Source of the DNA: DP-19 sp036496285
Lineage (GTDB): Bacteria; Desulfobacterota; Binatia; UTPRO1
Reading direction: 5' to 3'
NCBI GenBank assembly: GCA_036496285.1
Contig: DASXLI010000077.1
Span: 5,265 to 69,264, forward strand
Length of the DNA: 64,000 nt
Shown: positions 54,038 to 62,607 of the stretch, one piece after another
Layout: each line of letters starts with the position of its first letter
Position numbering within the stretch: the stretch's first letter is position 1
Notes under the pieces: generated by a model
The model's input: the letters and a program-made list of their open reading frames with translations, nothing else
Database searches by the model: none
Told to the model about the DNA's origin: nothing
Program-made: the position numbers and the translations under genes

Positions 54038-55567
54038 TCAGCGGCCGGCGGCGGCCTCGGCGCCGGCCGTCGCGAGCGGCTCGCCGAGATCGGTCTCGTT
54101 GACCCGCCACTCGGCCGCCGTCACGACGCTGTCCCGACGCTTGCGCGCGACCGCGATCAGCGCCATGCCGCGCCGCAGGCTCAGCCGCTGCTCGAACGCG
54201 AGCCAGGGCAGCGTCAGGCTGACGAAGCGCGACTGCACACCGGGCACGGCTCGCCGCTTCAGCACCACCCCGTTCAGCCACCACGCGAGCAGGCCGGGCA
54301 GGTTGAAGTAGCGCATCACCTCGACCTCGAATCCCGCCGCGTCGAGCTTGCTCGCCAGCTCGCCGGCGTCGTAGCGCCGCCAGTGGCCGAGCCCACGGTC
54401 GATGGCGCCGTACACGCTCGGCATCGCCGGCACCTGCAGCACCAGCCGCCCGCCGATCGGCAGGAGGCCGTTGAAGCTCGCGAGCGCCGCGTCGTCGCGC
54501 TCGATGTGCTCGAGCACGTTCAGGCAGAGCACGGTGTCGAAGCGGCGCGTGCGCAGATCGGCGAGGTCGGCCTCGTTCCAGTCGGTGTGGCGCACGTCGA
54601 TGTGGTCGTGATCCGCAAACTGCCGCCGGAGCATGTCGAGATACGTCGGGTTGCTGTCGGTCGCGACGACGTACGAGCGCCCACGCAGGTAGCGCGTGTA
54701 ATTGCCCATCCCCGAGCCGACCTCGAGCACCCGGTCGCCGACGTAGGGGGCGAGCAAGGTCCAGACCCAGTCGTTGTAGCCGCGGGCACGCCGCATGCGG
54801 CGCAACGTCTTGTAGCCGTCGGCGTCGTCGACGACGCCGGTCGTGAACGCGCAGCGCAGCATCGTCCAGACCGCGGCGACGCCATCGCGCCAACCGATCT
54901 TCTTGCCCTCCCAGTACTCGCGGCCGTGGTAGCTGATCGGCACCTCGTAGACGCGGCAGCCGAGCTCGGCGATGCGCGCCGTGATCTCCGGCTCGATGCC
55001 GAAGCGGTTGCTCGTCAGCCGGATGCGGCGGAGCACGTCGGTGCGGAAGACCTTGTAGCAGGTCTCCATGTCGGTGATGTTCAGGTCGGTGAAGAGGTTG
55101 GAAAGGAAGGTGAGCAGCTTGTTGCCCATCGCGTGGCGGAAGAGGAGGACGCGATGGGTGCCGCCGAGGAAGCGCGAGCCGTACACGACGTCGGCATGCC
55201 CCGCGAGGATCGGGGCGATGAGCGACGGATACTCGTCGGGGTTGTACTCGAGATCGGCGTCCTGAACGAGGACGATGTCGCCGGTGACCGCCGCGATGCC
55301 GGCGCGCACCGCCGCACCCTTGCCGGCGTTCTGCGGCTGGAACACGGCCGTGACCCTGTTGTCGGGGTTGCCGGCGTAGCGCGTCACGATCTCGCGGATC
55401 ACGTCGGCGCTGCCGTCCGTCGAGCCGTCGTCGACGATCACGACCTCCTTGCGGATCGCGACCGCGCACACCCGGTCGACGAGCCGGCGCACCGTCAGCC
55501 GCTCGTTGTAGACGGGCACGATCACCGACAGGAGCGGCGAGGTCATGGCGCCGGGCGGCGAGGACAT
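54038..55567 (-). CDS. Bifunctional GT2 glycosyltransferase-SAM methyltransferase
   Basis: A 509-residue fusion. Residues 1 to about 235 form a DPM-type GT2 (VIVPVYNERLTVRRL, VIVDDGSTDGSADV, VLVQDADLEYNPDEY, and YEVPISYHGREYWEGKKIGW at the end). Residues about 270-480 form a class I methyltransferase (VLEVGSGMGNYTRYL; LCLNVLEHIERDD). Such fusions exist in glycan clusters; the product is unknown. The chosen ATG lies eight bases after a TACAAT -10 and has no Shine-Dalgarno site, so it is probably leaderless. It diverges from aceE. Confidence 0.88.
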   Translation of the reverse strand: MSSPPGAMTSPLLSVIVPVYNERLTVRRLVDRVCAVAIRKEVVIVDDGSTDGSADVIREIVTRYAGNPDNRVTAVFQPQNAGKGAAVRAGIAAVTGDIVLVQDADLEYNPDEYPSLIAPILAGHADVVYGSRFLGGTHRVLLFRHAMGNKLLTFLSNLFTDLNITDMETCYKVFRTDVLRRIRLTSNRFGIEPEITARIAELGCRVYEVPISYHGREYWEGKKIGWRDGVAAVWTMLRCAFTTGVVDDADGYKTLRRMRRARGYNDWVWTLLAPYVGDRVLEVGSGMGNYTRYLRGRSYVVATDSNPTYLDMLRRQFADHDHIDVRHTDWNEADLADLRTRRFDTVLCLNVLEHIERDDAALASFNGLLPIGGRLVLQVPAMPSVYGAIDRGLGHWRRYDAGELASKLDAAGFEVEVMRYFNLPGLLAWWLNGVVLKRRAVPGVQSRFVSLTLPWLAFEQRLSLRRGMALIAVARKRRDSVVTAAEWRVNETDLGEPLATAGAEAAAGR

Positions 55568-55575
55568 GAGGAGGG

Positions 55576-55604
55576 ATTGTAGCGGTTCGGCCCGCACGCG
55601 GGAA
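55576..55604 (-). promoter_or_regulatory. Leaderless-type promoter of the GT2-methyltransferase fusion
   Basis: TACAAT (5/6) with TTCCCG 17 bases upstream. The ATG begins nine bases after the hexamer, near the expected +1. Confidence 0.5.
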
Positions 55605-55668
55605 CGGCTCTCGTCGCGCTCGCGGGACGCAAATTTCCCCGGCGGGCGCTCGTGCTATCCTCGGGGGC

Positions 55669-58332
55669 ATGGGCAGATCGACCTCTCCCGACGCCGATCC
55701 GGCCGACACCCGGGGCTGGCTCGAGTCGCTCGACGCGGTCATCCGCGACGACGGCCCGGAGCGCGCGCGCTTCCTGCTGGCGCGTCTCACCGAGTACGGC
55801 ATGCGGGCGGGCGTCGCCGTGCCGTTCACCGCGAACACGCCGTACGTGAACACGATCCCGGCGGACGAGCAGCCGATGTACCCGGGCAATCGCGAGATCG
55901 AGCGCCGCATCAAGAACCTGATCCGCTGGAACGCCGCCGCGATGGTCGTGCAGGCAAACGCCCACTCGGGCGGCATCGGCGGCCACATCTCGACCTACGC
56001 CTCGCTCGCCACCCTGCTCGAGGTCGGCTACCACCACTTCTTCCGCGCCCACACCCGCGAGGCCGCCGGCGACTTCGTCTACTTCCAGGGCCACGCGTCG
56101 CCGGGCGTATACGCGCGCGCCTTCCTCGAGGGCCGGCTCTCCGCCGAGCAGCTCGGCCGCTTCCGGCGCGAGCTCGCGCCGGGCGGCGGGCTCGCCTCCT
56201 ATCCGCACCCGTGGCTCATGCCCGAGTTCTGGGAGTGGCCGACGGTCTCGATGGGTCTCTCGCCGATCTGCTCGATCTACCAGGCGCGCTTCGCGCGCTA
56301 TCTCCAGGCACGCGACCTCGCCGACACGTCCGGCTCACAGGTCTGGGCGTTCCTCGGCGACGGCGAGATGGACGAGCCGGAGAGCATGGGCGCCATCACC
56401 CTCGCCGCACGCGAGCGCCTCGACAACCTCATCTGGGTGGTCAACTGCAACCTGCAGCGCCTCGACGGTCCCGTCCGCGGCAACGGCAAGATCATCCAGG
56501 AGCTCGAGGGCGCGTTCCGCGGCGCCGGCTGGAACGTCATCAAGGTGATCTGGGGCGACGACTGGGATCCCCTGCTGGCGCGCGACGACGACGGCCTCCT
56601 CGTCGCCCGCATGGGCGAGGTCGTCGACGGCGAGTACCAGAAGTACACGGTCGAGTCGGGCGACTACATCCGCCGCAACTTCTTCGGCACCGACCCGCGC
56701 CTGCTCGCCATGGTGCAGGATCTCACCGACGCCAAGCTGCGAACGATGCGGCGCGGCGGCCACGATCCCGAGAAGGTCTACGCCGCCTACAAGGCCGCCG
56801 CGGAGCATCGCGGCGGGCCGACGGTCGTGCTCGCGAAGACGATCAAGGGCTACGGGCTCGGCGCCGCCGGCGAGGGCCGCAACATCTCGCACCAGGCGAA
56901 GAAGCTCGGCGAGAAGGAGCTCCGCGATTTCCGCGACCGGTGCGGTATCCCCGTGCCCGACGACGAGCTCGCCGCCTTCCCGTTCTACAAGCCGCCCGAC
57001 GACAGCGACGACATGCAGTACCTGCGGCAGCGGCGGGCCGCGCTCGCGGGCCCCGTGCCGCGGCGGATGATCCGCTCGCAGCCCCTGCCGGCACTCCCGC
57101 CCCAGCTCTTCGCGCCCTTCAAGACGGCAAACGAGCGCGACGTCGCGACGACGCAGGTCTTCGTCAGCATGCTCCGCCACCTGATGAGCGACGAGACGAT
57201 CGGCAGGCTCGTCGTGCCGATCGTGCCCGACGAGGCGCGCACCTTCGGCATGGACTCGCTGTTCCGCAAGTTCGGCATCTTCTCGCAGCAGGGCCAGCGC
57301 TACGAGCCGGTCGACTCCGACGTCGTCGCCTACTACCGCGAGGCGGAGGACGGGCAGCTGCTCGAGGAGGGCATCACCGAGGCCGGCGCGATGGCGTCGT
57401 TCACCGCCGCGGGCACGGCGTACGCGGCACACGGCGTGAACGCGATCCCCTTCTTCATCTTCTACTCGATGTTCGGCCTGCAACGCGTGGGCGACCTGAT
57501 CTGGCAGCACGCCGACGCGCGCGGCAAGGGCTTCCTCGTCGGCGCCACCGCCGGCCGCACCACCCTCGCCGGGGAGGGTCTGCAGCATCAGGACGGCCAC
57601 AGCCACGTGCTCGCGAGCACGGTGCCGTCGCTGCACGCGTACGATCCCGCCTATGCCTACGAGCTCGCCGTCATCGTCGAGGACGGCATCCGCCGCATGT
57701 ACGCGGAGCGCGAGAGCTGCTTCTACTACCTCACCGTGATGAACGAGGCGTACGCCCAGCCACCGATGCCCGAGGGGGTCGAGGAGGGCATCCTGCGCGG
57801 GCTCTACAAGCTGCGCTCCGCGCCCGACCCGACGATCGGCCCGCGCGTCCACCTGTTCGGCAGCGGCGCGATCCTGCGCGAGGCGCTCGCCGCGCAGGAG
57901 ATCCTCGCCGCCCGCGGCGTCGCGGCCGACGTCTGGAGCGTCACCAGCTACACGGAGCTCCGCCGGGAGGCGCTCGCGTGCGAGCGCGCCGCCCTGCTGC
58001 ACCCGGACGCGCCACGCCCGGTGCCGTACGTCGCGCGCGTGCTCGCCGATGAGCCGTGGCCGATCGTCGCCGCGACGGACTACATGAAGATCGTCCCGGA
58101 CCAGATCGCGCGCTTCGTTCCCGCCGGCCTGCACCCGCTCGGCACCGACGGGTTCGGTCGCAGCGAGACGCGCGAGGCCCTGCGGCGCTTCTTCGAGGTC
58201 GACGCGGCGTCGATCTGCGTCGCCGCCCTCTCGGTGCTGGCCGAGCGCGGCGCCCTCCCCGCGGCCACGGTCGCCGACGCCATCCGCGACCTCGGCATCG
58301 ATCCCGAGAAGCCGGACCCGGCGACGTCGTGA
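55669..58332 (+). CDS. aceE: Pyruvate dehydrogenase E1 component, homodimeric type
   Basis: An 887-residue thiamine diphosphate enzyme that decarboxylates pyruvate and passes the acetyl group to E2. N-terminal motifs RIKNLIRWNAAAMVVQANA and HISTYASLATLLEVGYHHFF, and the diphosphate-binding GDGEMDEPESMGAITLA with NCNLQRLDGPVRGN, are clear. Length fits the AceE family. No aceF or lpd is adjacent; its partners must be elsewhere. The ATG lies seven bases after TATCCT and has only a GGGGG nearby, so a leaderless start is possible. It is isolated among glycan genes. Confidence 0.97.
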   Translation: MGRSTSPDADPADTRGWLESLDAVIRDDGPERARFLLARLTEYGMRAGVAVPFTANTPYVNTIPADEQPMYPGNREIERRIKNLIRWNAAAMVVQANAHSGGIGGHISTYASLATLLEVGYHHFFRAHTREAAGDFVYFQGHASPGVYARAFLEGRLSAEQLGRFRRELAPGGGLASYPHPWLMPEFWEWPTVSMGLSPICSIYQARFARYLQARDLADTSGSQVWAFLGDGEMDEPESMGAITLAARERLDNLIWVVNCNLQRLDGPVRGNGKIIQELEGAFRGAGWNVIKVIWGDDWDPLLARDDDGLLVARMGEVVDGEYQKYTVESGDYIRRNFFGTDPRLLAMVQDLTDAKLRTMRRGGHDPEKVYAAYKAAAEHRGGPTVVLAKTIKGYGLGAAGEGRNISHQAKKLGEKELRDFRDRCGIPVPDDELAAFPFYKPPDDSDDMQYLRQRRAALAGPVPRRMIRSQPLPALPPQLFAPFKTANERDVATTQVFVSMLRHLMSDETIGRLVVPIVPDEARTFGMDSLFRKFGIFSQQGQRYEPVDSDVVAYYREAEDGQLLEEGITEAGAMASFTAAGTAYAAHGVNAIPFFIFYSMFGLQRVGDLIWQHADARGKGFLVGATAGRTTLAGEGLQHQDGHSHVLASTVPSLHAYDPAYAYELAVIVEDGIRRMYAERESCFYYLTVMNEAYAQPPMPEGVEEGILRGLYKLRSAPDPTIGPRVHLFGSGAILREALAAQEILAARGVAADVWSVTSYTELRREALACERAALLHPDAPRPVPYVARVLADEPWPIVAATDYMKIVPDQIARFVPAGLHPLGTDGFGRSETREALRRFFEVDAASICVAALSVLAERGALPAATVADAIRDLGIDPEKPDPATS

Positions 58333-58410
58333 ACGCCGCGCCGCCGGCCGGCGAGCGCGAGCCGCGGGCGGCGCTCGCGGGTTGAGCGCGTTCGATCCCG
58401 TGACGACGGC

Positions 58411-60510
58411 GTGCTAACGAACCGCGTGCCCTCCCCGCCCTCCGCGCCACGCGCGTGGCGACTGCCGTCCGTGCTCGCGGCCCTGCTGTACCTCGCGGTC
58501 GCGCTCTGGGCCAATCGGGTGATCCTCGGCGCGCCGAGCCAGGGATTGCCATATCCGGTCGCGCTACGCGGCAGCTGGCTCACGCTGTCGCTCGGCGACG
58601 AGCTCCTCACCGCGACGCTCACGGCGCGGAACGCCCACCAGATCGTGGCCGCCCCGTGGAACCTCTTCGACAACGGACAGTGCTGGCCGACGGCGGACTC
58701 GGCCGCGCTCGGCGAGCACATGTTCGGCATGGGCGTGCGCGGCATCGTTCCCTGGTGGCTGACCCACGACCCGGTGCTCACCTTCAACGCGGTGGCGGTC
58801 ACGCAGCTGTGGCTCGCCGGCATGGCCATGTTCGCGTTCGTCGCCTACTGGACCGGCGACGCGGTCGCCGCGCTCGTCGCCGGCCTGATCTTCGCGTGCC
58901 AGCCGTGGCGGGTGAGCAACCCGATGCACGCCTACATCGACGCCAACGCGTGGACGCTGCTCGCCCTGCTCGCGGCGCACCGCCTCTTCGCATACGGCTC
59001 GTGGGCCGCGGCCGCGGGGCTCGCGGGCGCGCTCGCGCTGCAGCTGCTCGAGAGCATCTACCCGGTGCTCGCGCTGGTGATTCTCGGCGGCGTGTACGGC
59101 ACGTACCTCGCCGTCTTGCACCGGCGGCAATGGCGGCCCCTCGTCCCACGGTTCGTCGCGGTCGTGGCCATCGCGCTCGCCGTCGCGGTACTGGTCTTCT
59201 CGCCCTACCTGCGCCTGAAGGCGGAATGGGGAGCCCTCGGGGGCCGCTCGCCCGTCCTCTTCCGCCTCAGCGACTTCTGGTTCGGCGGCCAGGCCTACGC
59301 CGGCACGCTCACCGTGACGCTGGCGGCGATCGGCCTCCTCGATCGCGTGCGCAGGCGGCGCGACGCGCGCGGCCACGACCCGCGTCTCGCGCTCGCGCTC
59401 GGCGGGCTCCTGGTGCTCGCGACCGCGGTCGACCGCCTGCCCCTGCCGTTCGGCGCCGGCCTGCCGTCGCTCTTTACCCTCGCGGCCCGCGTCGTGCCCG
59501 GTCTGGACGCGATCCGCGGCAGCGCCGTCATCGGCCGCGGCGTCGCCCTCGTGCTGACGGTGCTCGCCGGCTACGGCGTGCTCGCCCTTTGCGAGGGGCG
59601 CGCCACTCGAACGCGTGCCCTCGCCGGCGCCGCGCTCGCCGCTGCGGCTCTCGCCGAGGTGTTCGTTCCCGGGCTCGCGGCTCCGAGCTTCGGCGCGGCC
59701 GTCACGATGGCGGCGAACGACGTCGCCCCGGCGCCGGATCTCCTGACCCTCTACGGACGCGCGCCCGACGGCCCGCTGCTCGACGTCCCGTTCGCCTACG
59801 ACGGGGCCGGCATCCTCTATCAGCAGCCGCACTACGTGTTCCTCGGGGGGTATCACCGGCACCCGATCGGGGCATGCTACAACTCCTTCATCGTGCAGGT
59901 GCAACACGACATCGAGGGGCTGGCCGCGCGCGTCCCGACCCGCGACGCCGTCGACGCCCTCGCCGCAATCGGCTTCCGCTCGCTGGTCGTCCACGACGAG
60001 CTGCTCGGCCGCACGACCCGGCGGCTCGCCCCGCTCGCCGGGGCGGGGGCGGCGGCGCATCCGCCCGACCCGGCGGAGACCCATCTCACCCTGATCGGGC
60101 AGGCCGCGTCGCACAGCCTCTATGCCCTTTCCGCCGATCCGCCGCTCACGACCGGCTACGACGCGCTCGCGGCCCCCGGGCCGGCCACGGTGACCGTGAC
60201 GGCGCGGCCCCCCACCATCAAGATCAACGTGGTCCTCCACAATCACGCGGCCGTCGTCTACCGCCATCCCGAGCCGATCGCGCCCGAGACGCTGCTCGTG
60301 CGCTGGCGCGGCGCCGACGGCGCGGTCCTGCGCGAGGACCGGGTGCGCACCCTGCTGCCGCTCGCACTCGGTCCCGATCAAGGCCTCATCCGCACGCTCG
60401 AGGTCCCCGTCGCGCTCGCGCCGGGCGAGTACGAGGTCGCCATCGTGCCGGCGGCCGCGCCGGACGTCGTCATCTCGCGCCAGCAGGTGCGCATCGAGGC
60501 GGTGCGATGA
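58411..60510 (+). CDS. Multi-pass GT-C-like membrane protein
   Basis: A 699-residue membrane protein with about 10-12 helices up to residue 420. An early large loop (about 55-115) carries WNLFDNGQCWPTADSAALGEH. A periplasmic C-terminal part of about 270 residues ends with a beta-rich domain. It resembles GT-C/YfhO-type proteins of unknown donor. Start is uncertain: GTG at 58411, or GTG at 58426 which lies closer to the first helix. It starts a four-gene operon with GT2, DUF2304 and methyltransferase genes, each overlapping the next by four bases. Confidence 0.75.
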   Translation: MLTNRVPSPPSAPRAWRLPSVLAALLYLAVALWANRVILGAPSQGLPYPVALRGSWLTLSLGDELLTATLTARNAHQIVAAPWNLFDNGQCWPTADSAALGEHMFGMGVRGIVPWWLTHDPVLTFNAVAVTQLWLAGMAMFAFVAYWTGDAVAALVAGLIFACQPWRVSNPMHAYIDANAWTLLALLAAHRLFAYGSWAAAAGLAGALALQLLESIYPVLALVILGGVYGTYLAVLHRRQWRPLVPRFVAVVAIALAVAVLVFSPYLRLKAEWGALGGRSPVLFRLSDFWFGGQAYAGTLTVTLAAIGLLDRVRRRRDARGHDPRLALALGGLLVLATAVDRLPLPFGAGLPSLFTLAARVVPGLDAIRGSAVIGRGVALVLTVLAGYGVLALCEGRATRTRALAGAALAAAALAEVFVPGLAAPSFGAAVTMAANDVAPAPDLLTLYGRAPDGPLLDVPFAYDGAGILYQQPHYVFLGGYHRHPIGACYNSFIVQVQHDIEGLAARVPTRDAVDALAAIGFRSLVVHDELLGRTTRRLAPLAGAGAAAHPPDPAETHLTLIGQAASHSLYALSADPPLTTGYDALAAPGPATVTVTARPPTIKINVVLHNHAAVVYRHPEPIAPETLLVRWRGADGAVLREDRVRTLLPLALGPDQGLIRTLEVPVALAPGEYEVAIVPAAAPDVVISRQQVRIEAVR

Positions 60511-61226
60511 GCACGGCAGCGACGGCCCTGGCAGTCATCCCGGCGCTCAACGAGGCGGCGCGGATCGGCGCCGTGATCGACGGCGTCCGCCGCGCCGCCG
60601 AGCCGGTGGACGTGCTGGTCATCGACGACGGATCGGAGGACGACACCGCGGCGCAGGCGCGTGTCCACGGCGCCATGGTGATCTCGCACCCCTTCAACCT
60701 CGGCTACGGCGCGGCGCTGCAGACCGGCTACAAGCACGCGGCACGCGCCGGATACGCGTGTCTCGTGCAACTCGACGCCGACGGACAACACGATCCGGCC
60801 GACGTGCGCCGGCTCCTGCAGCCGATCCAGAGCGGACGGGCCGACGTCGTCATCGGATCGCGCTTCGCGGAGGCGCGCGGCTACCACATGGGCGCCGCTC
60901 GCAGGATCGGGCGGGCGTTCTTCCAGCGCGTGCTGACCGCGTGCGGCGGCCCGCGCATCGCCGACCCGACGTCGGGCTTCCAGGCGCTCGCCCGCGACGC
61001 CTTCCTGCTCTGCTGCGAGGACTTCTACCCGTCCGACTTCCCCGACGTCGACGTGCTGCTGCTGCTGCACCGCCGCGGCCTGCGCATCGTCGAGATCCCG
61101 GTGACCATGGCGCAGAGCCCGCCCGGACGCGTGGCGATGCACGCCGGGCTCCGCGCCGTCTACTACCCCTACAAGATGCTGCTCTCGACCTTTCGCAGCG
61201 CGCTCGCGCCCAAGGAGACGCCATGA
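60507..61226 (+). CDS. DPM-like glycosyltransferase family 2
   Basis: A 239-residue GT2: VIPALNEAARIGAVIDGV, VIDDGSEDDT near residue 38, HPFNLGYGAALQTGYK, VQLDADGQHDPADV and ADPTSGFQAL near 150. It matches the polyprenyl-phosphate hexose synthase group without membrane helices. The next gene, DUF2304, probably provides the membrane part. The ATG overlaps the preceding stop by four bases, as does its own stop with DUF2304. It is likely to supply a lipid-linked sugar to the GT-C-like protein upstream. Confidence 0.9.
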   Translation: MSTAATALAVIPALNEAARIGAVIDGVRRAAEPVDVLVIDDGSEDDTAAQARVHGAMVISHPFNLGYGAALQTGYKHAARAGYACLVQLDADGQHDPADVRRLLQPIQSGRADVVIGSRFAEARGYHMGAARRIGRAFFQRVLTACGGPRIADPTSGFQALARDAFLLCCEDFYPSDFPDVDVLLLLHRRGLRIVEIPVTMAQSPPGRVAMHAGLRAVYYPYKMLLSTFRSALAPKETP

Positions 61227-61636
61227 GCATCGAACAGATCGACGTCGAAGCCCTCCGCCGCCTGATGATGGACCAGCCGGAGCCGTGGACGACGCGCGCG
61301 ATCGCGCTGGTCGTGAGCCTGGCCTTTCTCGCGGCGGTGCTGAACCTGGTGCGCCGCGGCCGCCTGCGTGAGGAGTACACGCCGATCTGGACCGTCGTCG
61401 CCCTGGGCATCATGACGTTGAGCGTCTGGTCGGCGGGGCTGCGTGTGATGACCCGGATGGTGGGCGCGTGGGCGCCGAGCTCGACCCTCTTCTTCTTCGG
61501 CGAGCTCTTCCTGCTGATCCTCTGCCTGAACTACGCCGTGCGGCTTTCGAGCCTCACCCTGCACGTGAAGCTCCTCGCGCAGGAGATCGCGATCCTGCGC
61601 GCGGAGCGCGACGGGCGCCGCGACGCGCGGACGTGA
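61223..61636 (+). CDS. DUF2304 small membrane protein
   Basis: A 137-residue protein with three predicted membrane helices (about 23-42, 55-73 and 84-103) and a charged C-terminal tail with a short coiled coil (LAQEIAILRAERDGR). It matches the DUF2304 family, known to sit next to polyprenyl-phosphate GT2 enzymes and thought to anchor or assist them. It is coupled by four-base overlaps to the GT2 before and the methyltransferase after. Confidence 0.85.
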   Translation: MSIEQIDVEALRRLMMDQPEPWTTRAIALVVSLAFLAAVLNLVRRGRLREEYTPIWTVVALGIMTLSVWSAGLRVMTRMVGAWAPSSTLFFFGELFLLILCLNYAVRLSSLTLHVKLLAQEIAILRAERDGRRDART

Positions 61637-62529
61637 GCGCGGCCGGAGGCTCCGTACCGACGCCGCCGGCCGGCTGCCCGCTCTGCGGCGCGACGGCGGT
61701 CGCGCTGCACTGCCGGCTCACCCGCTTCGACGTGTACCGCTGCGGCGCATGCACGCTGCGCTTCCGGCACCCCCTGCCGGGCGCGGCGGAGCTGCGCGCG
61801 ATGTACGAGGACGAGCGCTACCACGAGAGCGTCTACTTCGAGAACGCGCGCGCCGGCTATCGCGAGTCGTCGCCGGAGATCCGCATCTACCGGCGCGCGC
61901 TCGCCGATCTCGCGACGCTGACGACGCCAGGTCGGCTGCTCGACGTCGGCTGCGCGACCGGCGTGTTCCTCGATCTCGCCCGAGCCGCGGGCTGGCACGT
62001 GAACGGCGTCGAGCTGTCGGCGCGCCACGCCGCCTACGCGCGCGAGACGTTCGGCCTCGACGTCTTCGAGGGCGACTTCCTCGACGCGCCCCACCCCGAC
62101 GCCTCCTTCGACGCAATCACCATGTGGGACTTCCTCGAGCACGTGCTCGACCCGCGCGCGGTCCTCGCCCGCGCGCGCGCCCTGCTGAAACCGGGCGGCG
62201 TCCTCCTGGTGTTCACGATCGATACCGCGAGCCTCTTCAACCGGCTCGGCGACGTCGCGCAGCGCCTGAGCGGGGGGCGTGCGACCCGCGTCCTCGAGCT
62301 GCTCTATGATGGCCGTCACAACTACTACTTCACCGGCGAGTCCTTGCGGCGCCTGCTCGACCGGAGTGGTTTCCGGCTCGAGCGCTGGCGGGCCGACCGC
62401 GCCTACCTGGGACGCTGGCTCGCCGAGCCCGCGCCGGCGTACCTGGTGCTCGGCGGCTACCTGGTCGATCTGGCCTCGATGCCCCTCGGGTTGCCATATC
62501 GCCGCACCGCGATCGCGACGGTAAGATAA
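61633..62529 (+). CDS. SAM methyltransferase with N-terminal zinc ribbon
   Basis: A 298-residue methyltransferase with two CxxC pairs (CPLCG, about 16-20, and CGACT, about 38-42), then LLDVGCATGVFLDLARAAGWH near residue 100, and ITMWDFLEHVLDPRAV near 162. Domain order and motifs parallel the zinc-ribbon methyltransferase at 36.7 kb, indicating paralogues. The GTG start overlaps the DUF2304 stop. It ends the GT-C/GT2/DUF2304 operon, so a methylated lipid-linked sugar is the likely product. Confidence 0.87.
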   Translation: MSAAGGSVPTPPAGCPLCGATAVALHCRLTRFDVYRCGACTLRFRHPLPGAAELRAMYEDERYHESVYFENARAGYRESSPEIRIYRRALADLATLTTPGRLLDVGCATGVFLDLARAAGWHVNGVELSARHAAYARETFGLDVFEGDFLDAPHPDASFDAITMWDFLEHVLDPRAVLARARALLKPGGVLLVFTIDTASLFNRLGDVAQRLSGGRATRVLELLYDGRHNYYFTGESLRRLLDRSGFRLERWRADRAYLGRWLAEPAPAYLVLGGYLVDLASMPLGLPYRRTAIATVR

Positions 62530-62607
62530 ACAACTGATAACACTACGATAACCAGTCTGCTCCGTAGGGTCGTAGGTCTAACGCGGTGCGTCTGGTATCC
62601 TCCGCAC

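Noticed and set aside
52386..55988. Single 1200-codon minus-strand frame covering both the UbiA and GT2-methyltransferase genes
   Set aside because: The upstream part is a different frame from the GT2-methyltransferase protein; the real UbiA product starts near 53924 with the HAD domain.
58351..58378. Inverted repeat GCGAGCGC/GCGCTCGC after aceE as a terminator
   Set aside because: The stem is short, the loop is GC-rich and no T-tract follows; such repeats are common by chance at this GC content.
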